This document shows, piece by piece, positions 57,600-64,000 of a DNA stretch of 64,000 bases. Positions within the stretch are counted from its first letter, which is position 1. The number at the start of each line of letters is the position of its first letter. This stretch comes from Hyphomicrobium_A sp963726795 (lineage in GTDB: Bacteria; Pseudomonadota; Alphaproteobacteria; Rhizobiales; Hyphomicrobiaceae). Under the pieces are notes generated by a model. That model saw only the letters and a program-made list of their open reading frames with translations, made no database searches and was not told the DNA's origin. The stretch covers positions 806,001 through 870,000 of the forward strand of contig CAVSDD010000004.1 in assembly GCA_963726795.1 (NCBI GenBank). Reading direction: 5' to 3'. The translations under genes were made by a program, and so were the position numbers.

Positions 57600-58181
57600 A
57601 TGTCCGGCAATCCATTGTTTGCCCCGCTCCACACCGATGAGGGCGACGAGCGCAAGATCACCTCGTCGGCCGCCGCGCTCAAATCCGCGCTCGAATGGGG
57701 CCAGCTCGTCGGCTTCCGCCGCAATTATTCCGCCGTGATCAAGAATGAAGCGCCCGAGCCGGTCGTGGACGCGGGCGAGGGCATCGTGGTCGTCGGCAAG
57801 GGTGCCAGCATCGTCGGCGAGATCTCCAACTGCTCGCAGGTCGAGATCGCCGGCGCGCTCGAAGGCAAGGTCGTCGCGGCCGTGGTGATCGTGCGCGAGG
57901 GAGGCTGGCTGAAGGGCCAGGTCTACTCGGATCGCGCCGAGGTGCATGGAACGATCGAAGGCCAGATCCAGGTCGAGGATCACCTCGACATCCGCGCCAC
58001 CGGCGATGTCAGCGGCGAGCTGACGTATGGAAAACTTTCCGTTGCATCGGGCGGACGCCTTGCCGGCTCCGTCGAGATCAGCGCGCAGGCGCGCGAGCGC
58101 GCGGCAGCCGCCGAGCAGGCGCGTGGCGCGTCTTCCCGCAACGGCACCGTGGAAGCGTTCCCCGCTCCGAGCTTCGTCTAA
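57600..58181 (+). CDS. Bactofilin-family cytoskeletal protein
   Basis: 193 residues. The bactofilin beta-helix spans about 60-155 with regular repeats (VGKGASIVGEISNCSQVEIA, GALEGKVVAAVVIVREGGWL, DHLDIRATGDVSGELTYGKL). The N-terminal about 50 residues and the C-terminal Ala/Arg tail are disordered. Bactofilins polymerise without nucleotides and guide cell-wall growth, stalk formation or division sites. It is followed by a UUCG-loop hairpin that overlaps the end of the histidine kinase gene. Confidence 0.92.
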   Translation: MSGNPLFAPLHTDEGDERKITSSAAALKSALEWGQLVGFRRNYSAVIKNEAPEPVVDAGEGIVVVGKGASIVGEISNCSQVEIAGALEGKVVAAVVIVREGGWLKGQVYSDRAEVHGTIEGQIQVEDHLDIRATGDVSGELTYGKLSVASGGRLAGSVEISAQARERAAAAEQARGASSRNGTVEAFPAPSFV

Positions 58182-58210
58182 TCCGCTAAAAAACTCTCTG
58201 CCGCACGAGC

Positions 58211-58236
58211 AAACGCGACGGTTCGCCGTCGCGTTT
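58211..58236. terminator. Perfect hairpin with a TTCG loop after the bactofilin gene
   Basis: AAACGCGACGG (58211-58221), TTCG, CCGTCGCGTTT (58226-58236): an 11-base perfect stem with a stable UUCG tetraloop, followed by AGCTTTT. It ends on the first bases of the convergent kinase gene, so it can act for both directions. Confidence 0.8.
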
Positions 58237-60200
58237 AGCTTTTGCTCGTCGCGGTTTCCCGCCCCAGCAGCTCGCCAACCTTGCGCGCCAGATCCTGCTG
58301 CGTATAGGGCTTGTTCAGCAGGTTCACGTTCGGGTCGAGGCGCCCGTGGTGCACGATCGCGTTGCGCGTGTAGCCGGTGGTGAACAGCACCGGCAGGTCG
58401 GGGCGCACTTGGAGCACGCGCTCGCTCAGGGTGCGGCCGCTGACCCCGCCCGGGAGCACGACGTCGGTGAACAGAAGATCGATGCGCGCGCCGCTGTCGA
58501 CGATGGCCATCGCTTGCTTGGCATCGCCGGCCTCCAGGATTTTGTAGCCGAGCTCGTCCAGCGCCATGCAGGCATAGTCGCGCACCGGCTCGTTGTCCTC
58601 GACGACGAGAATGGTCTCATCTGGGCGCGCGCGTCGCGCGGCAGGTACGGTCGTGACGGTGGTTTCTCTCGGGGTCACTGCCGCGTCGATCGTCTCGCGC
58701 AGGCGAGGTAGATAGATCTTCACCGTCGTGCCGTGGCCCACCTCGCTGTAGATGCGCACGTGCCCGCCCGATTGCTTGACGAACCCGTGCACCATCGCGA
58801 GCCCGAGCCCGGAGCCGGCCTCGGCCGGCTTGGTCGTGAAGAACGGCTCAAAGACGCGGTCGAGGATTTCAGGCGGTATGCCCGTGCCGGTATCGGCGAC
58901 GCTCACCTGCACATATTGACCCGGGGTGAGATCGCCGAAGCGGCTCGCGTAGGCTTCATCGAGATACGTGTTTGCAGTCTCGATCGTCAGGCGCCCCCCG
59001 TTCGGCATGGCGTGCTGCGCGTTGACCGCCAGGTTCAGCATCGAGCTCTCGAGCTGGCTCGGATCGGCGAATGCCGCCCACAATCCGCCGGCGAGCACCG
59101 TCTCGACCTGCACCGTCTCGCCGAGCGTGCGGCGCAGCAGCTCCGACATGTCCGAGATGAGGCGGTTGCAGTTGATGCGTGCGGGCTCGAGCGGCTGGCG
59201 GCGCGCGAACGCCAGCAGCCGATGCGTGAGCTTTGCCGCGTTGCGCGCCGCCTGCACTGCCATCTCGATCTGCCGCTGCAGCGTGACACCGAGCACGGCA
59301 ACGGACTGGCTCGGCTCGGCGCGCGCAAGTTGCCGCTTCATTGTGTCTAGGTTGCCGAGGATGACGGTCAGCAGGTTGTTAAAGTCGTGCGCGATGCCGC
59401 CGGTGAGCTGACCGACCGCTTCCATCTTCTGCGATTGTTGCAAGGTTGCTTCCGTCTCCTGCCGGCGCTTGACCTCGGCTTCGAGCTCGTTGGTGCGGCC
59501 CTGGATGTTCAGCACGAAGTGCCGCGTCGCGCGCTCCAGCAGCACCGACAATGCGGCTGCGACCGCGAGACTGAAGAAGATCAGCCCGAACAGCAGCTTC
59601 TGCAGCAGTCCGGCGCGGCCCTGTCTGAGATCGAGCAGCTGCTGCTCGGACAGCATGAAGCCGTTGAGATCCGCTTTGATGTCGCGCATCGAGTTCGAGG
59701 ACCCGATTGGAGCGGACCTGATTGATCGCGATGTTGCGGTCGCCGCGGCGTACCAGCCCCACCGTCTCCGACAGCATCCCCTGCAACTTGGTGACGGCGT
59801 TTTCGATGCGTCCCACGGCCTCGACCTGGGCCGTGTTATCGATGACGAGGCCGCGCAAGCTGTCGGTGCGGCCGCGCAACCTGCCGATAAGCTCATTGAA
59901 ATCAGCGAGATAAGCTTCGTTTTCGGTCAGTATGAACCCGCGCTCGCGGATGATGGCATCCTGCAGGTCGATGAGCAGGAGGCGCGCCTGCGAGCGCACC
60001 TGGATCGTGTGGTCGACCCATTGCTGGGCGTTCGCCGAGCGATAAGCCAGGACAACGGTCGCCAGACCGGCGATAAGAAGCAGCGCGTAGGACAGCCGCG
60101 AGAGGACGAGCATTCGTCCCCCGAAGGCATCCGAAGGGGAAGCAAGCCCGAGGAGGCGCGTAACCGAAAAGCCCGAGCGCAAGCTTATCTCCGAACCCAT
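58235..60200 (-). pseudogene. Hybrid sensor histidine kinase with CHASE3-like sensor and C-terminal receiver, one frameshift as given
   Basis: 654 residues if repaired, from the ATG at 60200. Helices at about 30-50 and 205-230 flank a CHASE3-like helical sensor. A coiled coil leads to the HisKA domain with the phosphorylated histidine in GGIAHDFNNLLTVILGNLD. Then come a HATPase domain (N box LNLAVNAQHAMPNGG, G box DTGTGIPPE and GSGLGLAMV) and a receiver domain (ILVVEDNEPVRDY with LFTDVVLPGG). The frame breaks near 59687-59692 (CTCGATGCGC; removing one G restores LELMRDIKADL). Divergent from a receiver-only protein 53 bp away, a likely partner. Confidence 0.85.
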
Positions 60201-60253
60201 AGCAACCGGCGCCTGCCATATTGTTCGGCGCCCTATCGACCTTGTTGAGGAAA

Positions 60254-60631
60254 ATGCCGGATCAGGCAAGCATTCTCGTCGTCGACGACGAGCCCCTTAT
60301 TGCGATGATGATCGCCGATTGGCTGGTCGAGCTCGGCTACGGGGTCGTCGGTCCCGTCGGCACGGCTGCGGCCGCTCTCGAATTGATCGAAAAAGGCGGC
60401 CTTAACGGCGTTCTTCTCGACGTTACGCTGGGGACGGGCAACAGCTTCGACCTCGCCGACCGCGCGCGCGCCGATGGGGTCCCGGTCGGGTTCATCACAG
60501 GTCATTCCAAGGCCGATCTGCCGGCGCCCTTGAAGGGCGCCTTGGTGCTGTCGAAGCCTTTCATGTTCGATGAATTCAAGACCCTGATCGAGAAGCTGCT
60601 TAGCGGCGCGCCGTCGGCGCCCGCGTCGTAA
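60254..60631 (+). CDS. Single-domain response regulator
   Basis: 125 residues from the ATG at 60254 after GAGG. Receiver domain only: acidic pair VVDDEP (9-14), phospho-acceptor Asp in GVLLDVTLG, Thr in FITGHSK and Lys in VLSKPF. No output domain, so it acts by phospho-relay or protein contact. It is divergent from the hybrid histidine kinase, with 53 bp between the starts. Confidence 0.92.
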   Translation: MPDQASILVVDDEPLIAMMIADWLVELGYGVVGPVGTAAAALELIEKGGLNGVLLDVTLGTGNSFDLADRARADGVPVGFITGHSKADLPAPLKGALVLSKPFMFDEFKTLIEKLLSGAPSAPAS

Positions 60632-60655
60632 CCGACACCCGCATCACCCATGAAA

Positions 60656-60683
60656 AATGCGGACCGCCGAGGCGGTCCGCATT
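60656..60683. terminator. Bidirectional hairpin terminator
   Basis: AATGCGGACCGCC (60656-60668) and GGCGGTCCGCATT (60671-60683). On the minus strand it is followed by TTT (60653-60655) after the AATGC arm, and on the plus strand it sits 24 bp after the response-regulator stop. It separates that gene from the convergent PfpI-like gene ending at 60714. Confidence 0.8.
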
Positions 60684-60713
60684 GATCGAACGCTGCGTAA
60701 TGCGCAGGGCGCG

Positions 60714-61286
60714 TCAGGCCACCTTGCGCTTCTCGTGCACGCCCTCGAGCGTCTCCTCTGCAACCTTGGCGCAGAAGGCATCGAGATCGCCGGGATTGCG
60801 CGACGTGATGATGCCCTGATCGACCACCACCGCTTCGTCGACCCAGTTCACGCCGGCATTCTTCATGTCGGTCTTGATCGACTTGTACGAGGTCGCCTTG
60901 AGCCCAGTCGCCAGGCCCGCCTCGATCAGCAGCCACGGCGCGTGGCAGATCGCGGCGATGGGTTTCTTCGCCTCGGCAAATGCCTTGATGAAGGCGAGTG
61001 CCATCGTGTTGATGCGCAGATGATCGGGGTTCATCACCCCGCCGGGCAGCACGAGCGTGTCGTAGTCTGCAGGCTTGGCTTCGCTGAGCGCGCGATCGAC
61101 AGGCACCGACTGGCCCCAGTCGCCCTTGTGCCAGCCTTTGATTTTTCCCTGCTCGGGCGAGATGACGTCGACGGAGGCGCCGGCAGCGCGCAGCTGCTGC
61201 AACGGCTCCATCAGCTCGCTCTGCTCAAAACCGTTCGTCGCCAGGATGGCGATGCGCTTGCCGGTTAAGTTTGCGGAAATAGGCAT
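60714..61286 (-). CDS. DJ-1/PfpI-family protein (YhbO-like)
   Basis: 190 residues with GGAG upstream. DJ-1/PfpI fold: Glu residues in GFEQSEL (19-25), the nucleophile Cys114 in AAICHAPWLL (111-120) with His115, and the PDHLRINTMALAFIKAF region. YhbO/PfpI proteins have been described as proteases, glyoxalases or deglycases protecting against aldehydes. Which activity applies here is not decidable. Confidence 0.9.
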   Translation of the reverse strand: MPISANLTGKRIAILATNGFEQSELMEPLQQLRAAGASVDVISPEQGKIKGWHKGDWGQSVPVDRALSEAKPADYDTLVLPGGVMNPDHLRINTMALAFIKAFAEAKKPIAAICHAPWLLIEAGLATGLKATSYKSIKTDMKNAGVNWVDEAVVVDQGIITSRNPGDLDAFCAKVAEETLEGVHEKRKVA

Positions 61287-61573
61287 AGGTTACTCCGTTA
61301 GCTGAGATCATGTTTCGCTCGCTCGTCAGCGAGCCCCTGCGCGACAAACATGAGGCGGCACAGGAAGTTCCCGTGATGGAACTTTGCGTGTGTTTCGGCC
61401 GTTTTGCGTCGCTTGCCCGGAGCGCGGCCAATCGCCACCTGCGGGCCTGGGACGCGGCGGGTCTGGGGTTACACGCTCCGTTGGCGTGCTATGTCGGCCG
61501 CGGACATAAATTGGGACAGGAGTTGCTCTAGGCCTGCGGGCTCAAGAGCACGTTAGTCGGGGGACTAACCAGT

Positions 61574-62560
61574 ATGGCATTCACGTCTCCGGCGGCAGCG
61601 CTGCGCTGCTGCATCGTTGCTGCGATGGCGCTCGTCGCTGGCTCAGCACACGCAGATCAATCGCGCGCCTCGTGCGGCGGCGTCGATTACAACAAGATGA
61701 TCCTCGACATCATCAAGGACATGCCCAAGGGCGGCGGCTACACGCTAAGCGATGGCGAGCTGAAGCTGCCGACGATCACCTCAAACGCGGTCGGTGACGG
61801 CAAGTGGGAAATGCATGTGTTCGAAGGGCATCCCTCCCATTGCACCAGCGCGACCTACACCATCTTCGCGCAGCTCGCCGCCACGATGCAAAACGGCGGA
61901 CAGATCAATCTCACTCCGGCCGAGCTTGAATCGCTGGCGATCCAGCACACGATGCCCGACGGCAAGAGGCGCGTGGACGGCCAGGGCCCGTTCCAGATCT
62001 TCAATTCCAACGGCGCCGGCGCCGCTGCGCTCATCAAGCACACCGGGACCGGCATCAGCTTCCGCGACGACAAGTTCGTCTACGCGCGCCCCGGCGATTT
62101 CCTCAAGCTGTTCTGGAACGAGAACGTCGGCGCGAGCGAGCGCGGGCATCAAGTCGTGTTCCTCGACCACCGCACGGTGGCCGGCCGCGAGATGGTTTGC
62201 TTCTGGGGCAGCCAGCGTCAGCGGCACGACAAGCAGCGCGAGGGCGGCAGCGGACCGCTCTACTTCCCGATGGTCGACGGCGACGAGGTCGTCGATGGGT
62301 ACGGCAAAGTCTGCCGCCCGCGCACCGACATCAAGGCGATGGTGTTCTCGCGCGTCACCTGCATGGAGCACCTGGGCGACGGTCTGAAAGCCATGGCGGT
62401 GCAGGCATCAGCCGAACCCGGCCGGGCCGACCTGTTCGTCGATGAGTATCTCTACGGGCTGCGCGAGAAATCGTCCGACCACGCCACCCTCAATCGCACG
62501 TACGGCATCCTGGCGGCGCCCGCCGCCTTCGCCGACGTCGGCACCCCTCCGCCGCGATAG
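61574..62560 (+). CDS. Exported protein with NlpC/P60-like cysteine-peptidase features
   Basis: 328 residues. Signal peptide of about 27 residues (ends AHADQ). A candidate catalytic Cys lies in HPSHCTSATYTIFAQLAATM at the start of a helix (about 79), and a His in PGDFLKLFWNE...GHQVVFLDH follows about 110 residues later. This is the C-then-GD..H order of NlpC/P60-type enzymes that cut peptidoglycan peptides. Six cysteines occur in all. The match is to the pattern only, so the function is uncertain. Confidence 0.6.
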   Translation: MAFTSPAAALRCCIVAAMALVAGSAHADQSRASCGGVDYNKMILDIIKDMPKGGGYTLSDGELKLPTITSNAVGDGKWEMHVFEGHPSHCTSATYTIFAQLAATMQNGGQINLTPAELESLAIQHTMPDGKRRVDGQGPFQIFNSNGAGAAALIKHTGTGISFRDDKFVYARPGDFLKLFWNENVGASERGHQVVFLDHRTVAGREMVCFWGSQRQRHDKQREGGSGPLYFPMVDGDEVVDGYGKVCRPRTDIKAMVFSRVTCMEHLGDGLKAMAVQASAEPGRADLFVDEYLYGLREKSSDHATLNRTYGILAAPAAFADVGTPPPR

Positions 62561-62819
62561 CGCGGCGAGAGGCGGTTTAAGGCCTAGGCCGGCTGGCGGT
62601 GGGCGGCTCGTGCTAAGAGCCGCTGCCCGCCCCCACGAGCGCGGCGCATTCGGGGCTGATGCACCCCGGCACCACTTGTGCACCGCTAAGCCTCCAATTG
62701 GTCTCCGCCGCGGGAACTCTTGGCGTGCCGTGCCGTTGCCTTGGTAGGTTGCGTGCGCCTATGGCGCCGCCTGCGTGCTGCGTTGAACCCGGTAGGACGG
62801 GAAAGGCTGAGAGGACGGT

Positions 62820-63002
62820 ATGATTATGACGGACCTCGATCCTGAGCCCAGGAAGGGCGATGCAAAGCAGCCGACCACGACCTTCGAGGATTTTTCCTCG
62901 GGTTCGGACTGGCGTTCGCTGCCGCTCAAAATAAAGCTGACGGTGCTGAAGCTTTTGAGCGCCGAGCGCGATACGCCGCCCAAGCCGCGCGCCGACGATT
63001 GA
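62820..63002 (+). CDS. Small hydrophilic protein, unknown function
   Basis: 60 residues from the ATG at 62820 (or MTDL at 62826), after GAGAGGA. Acidic N-terminal half, then an amphipathic helix (LPLKIKLTVLKLLSAE, 34-49) and a Pro/Lys/Arg-rich end. No signal peptide. No family recognised. It lies 120 bp upstream of the TPR gene. Confidence 0.5.
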   Translation: MIMTDLDPEPRKGDAKQPTTTFEDFSSGSDWRSLPLKIKLTVLKLLSAERDTPPKPRADD

Positions 63003-63122
63003 CCTCATCTGCGGGTTAGGGGCGTACTGCGCTCGCACGCTAACCAGTTGCGCGCCTTCGCTTGACAAGGCGACGCATGCCATGCTGCTTCGATCCATAG
63101 GGCAGCGTGGAAGAATTGCCAG

Positions 63123-64000
63123 ATGAAACAGCGTCATAACTGGGCGGAACTCGCGACCGAGGCAGCCAACGAGGGGGATTTCGGAGCCGCCAAGCGCTGT
63201 TTCCTGCAGGCGATCAAGCACGACAAAAACAACCACCTGCTGCGCTTCCACTACGGCGCCGTGCTCGAGGCCTCCGGCGATCGCGCCGGCGCGGCCGAGC
63301 AGTTCACCGAGACGCTGCGCATCGAGCCGACCGCCATCGACGCCGCGCGCCGCCTTGGCCGGGTCGTGTCGATGGGCTTGCCGGGAGACGTCGAGCTCAA
63401 CGTCTGGGGGCTCAAGGCAGCGCTGACCCACCATGATTTCGTAAACCGCGATCAGATCGCCGAAGCCGCCGTCTACTACCTGTCGCGCAAGGATCCGCTG
63501 GTGAGCGCGCTCGAGCTCGGGCGGGCGATCGGCTGGCGCGACGCCGCGCGGCAGCTCTGCCTCAAGAAGACCGCGCCGCTCCTGCGCGACGATCTCCTGC
63601 TGCTGGCGCTGCGCGACAACATCGTGCGCATGCCCGATCTCGAGCTGCTGCTCACCGAGATCAGGCGCGTTCTGCTCGTCGAGCTGCCGCACGCGCGTTT
63701 CGACGATCGCGCCTTGGCCGGGTTTCTCGCGGCGCTGATGCATCACTGCTGGGTCAATGAGTACGTCTGGCCGGTGACGGCGGAGGAGACGGAGGCGCTG
63801 GGCAAGCTGCGCGTGGACACCGCTGCGCTGTTCCAGGGCAGCGCGGAAGCCGGTCTGCAGCTTGCGATCGCCGCTCTCTACCAACCCGTTTCCGCGCTCA
63901 TCGGCGACAATGTCAGTGAGGAGCAGCTCGCCCGCGTCCGCCCGCACGTGATCGGGGAAGCGGTCGGCGAGCTCGTGCGCCAGCACGACGACGAGCGCGC
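63123..64000 (+). CDS. TPR-containing protein, N-terminal part (possibly methyltransferase fusion)
   Basis: Partial; runs off the right edge after 292 codons. Begins MKQRHNWAELATEAANEGDF with two or three TPR units (AKRCFLQAIKHDKNNHLLRF, AAEQFTETLRIEPTAIDAAR). A long helical region follows with LLLLALRDNIVRMPDLELLL and HHCWVNEYVWPVTAEETE. The latter resembles the linker seen before a SAM-dependent methyltransferase domain in some alphaproteobacterial TPR proteins. That domain would lie outside the window. Confidence 0.6.
   Translation, partial: MKQRHNWAELATEAANEGDFGAAKRCFLQAIKHDKNNHLLRFHYGAVLEASGDRAGAAEQFTETLRIEPTAIDAARRLGRVVSMGLPGDVELNVWGLKAALTHHDFVNRDQIAEAAVYYLSRKDPLVSALELGRAIGWRDAARQLCLKKTAPLLRDDLLLLALRDNIVRMPDLELLLTEIRRVLLVELPHARFDDRALAGFLAALMHHCWVNEYVWPVTAEETEALGKLRVDTAALFQGSAEAGLQLAIAALYQPVSALIGDNVSEEQLARVRPHVIGEAVGELVRQHDDER

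Noticed and set aside
61310..61531. 73-codon open frame upstream of the 61574 gene
   Set aside because: No ribosome site and no protein-like pattern; probably leader sequence.
62790..62830. CTGAGAGG near the 62820 start, resembling part of a TPP riboswitch
   Set aside because: The second conserved half and any thiamine gene are missing; the match is too short.
62613..63986. Open frame of 457 codons on the minus strand opposite the TPR gene
   Set aside because: The plus strand gives a well-formed TPR protein with good codon use; the minus-strand protein has no recognisable character.

Overview
The window is high-GC DNA from an alphaproteobacterium, most likely a member of Hyphomicrobiales and probably Hyphomicrobium-like. 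The basis is the gene order ruvB...ybgC-tolQRAB-pal-cpoB-tilS-ftsH-folP-glmM, the alphaproteobacterial form of SerC, small Hyphomicrobiales-type outer-membrane barrels, frequent GTG/TTG starts with GGAGG-type ribosome binding sites, and a chromosomal housekeeping gene set. No phage, plasmid, transposase, CRISPR array, rRNA or tRNA was seen. The species is an inference, not a search result.

Layout. 1-7.7 kb: N-terminus of an S41 protease, small exported proteins, TMEM175-like channel, ruvB, an exported metallophosphoesterase, ybgC, an HU protein, a cysteine-rich repeat protein and a low-GC gene-free block. 7.8-22.3 kb: the cell-envelope cluster tolQ-tolR-tolA-tolB, three near-identical micro-lipoprotein genes, pal, a second OmpA-domain protein with a TPR-like part, cpoB, tilS, ftsH, folP and glmM. 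22.5-29.1 kb: two outer-membrane barrels, serC, a MuiA-family protein and purA. 29.1-35.3 kb: an AlgJ/AlgI-like O-acetylation pair, a 28-residue membrane peptide, an exported deaminase, GNAT, NUDIX and a second metallophosphoesterase. 35.5-39.3 kb: patatin phospholipase and modABC molybdate uptake. 39.4-41 kb: a small Asp-rich protein paired with an alpha-oxoamine synthase. 41-44.7 kb: a TetR-controlled HlyD/ABC-2 exporter operon with a perfect palindromic operator. 44.9-51.8 kb: small stress or membrane proteins, an XRE regulator, RlpA, ChrA, CorA. 52-54.2 kb: methylmalonyl-CoA mutase. 54.4-64 kb: small exported proteins, FKBP isomerase, bactofilin, a hybrid histidine kinase divergent from a single-domain response regulator, a DJ-1/PfpI protein, a cysteine-protease-like exported protein and the start of a TPR protein.

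How the genes work together: Tol-Pal, CpoB, RlpA, bactofilin and FtsH all serve envelope constriction and quality control. Three tiny lipoproteins and an extra peptidoglycan-binding OmpA protein sit inside the Tol-Pal cluster and look like lineage-specific additions to it. ModABC supplies molybdate. GlmM, FolP, PurA and SerC are biosynthetic housekeeping enzymes.

Quality caveat: seven genes (cpoB, an outer-membrane protein, serC, algI, methylmalonyl-CoA mutase, an NTF2-like protein and the hybrid histidine kinase) carry twelve single-base frameshifts in total, about nine of them at short G, C or T runs. Because essential or well-conserved genes are hit and each protein is otherwise intact, base-calling or assembly error is the simplest explanation. 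These entries are typed as pseudogene only because the frame is disrupted as given.

The strongest candidates for something undescribed are the three tandem micro-lipoprotein genes between tolB and pal (12010-12459), the OmpA/TPR hybrid beside pal (13393-14421), and the acidic small protein plus alpha-oxoamine synthase pair behind a nested palindrome (39328-40964).
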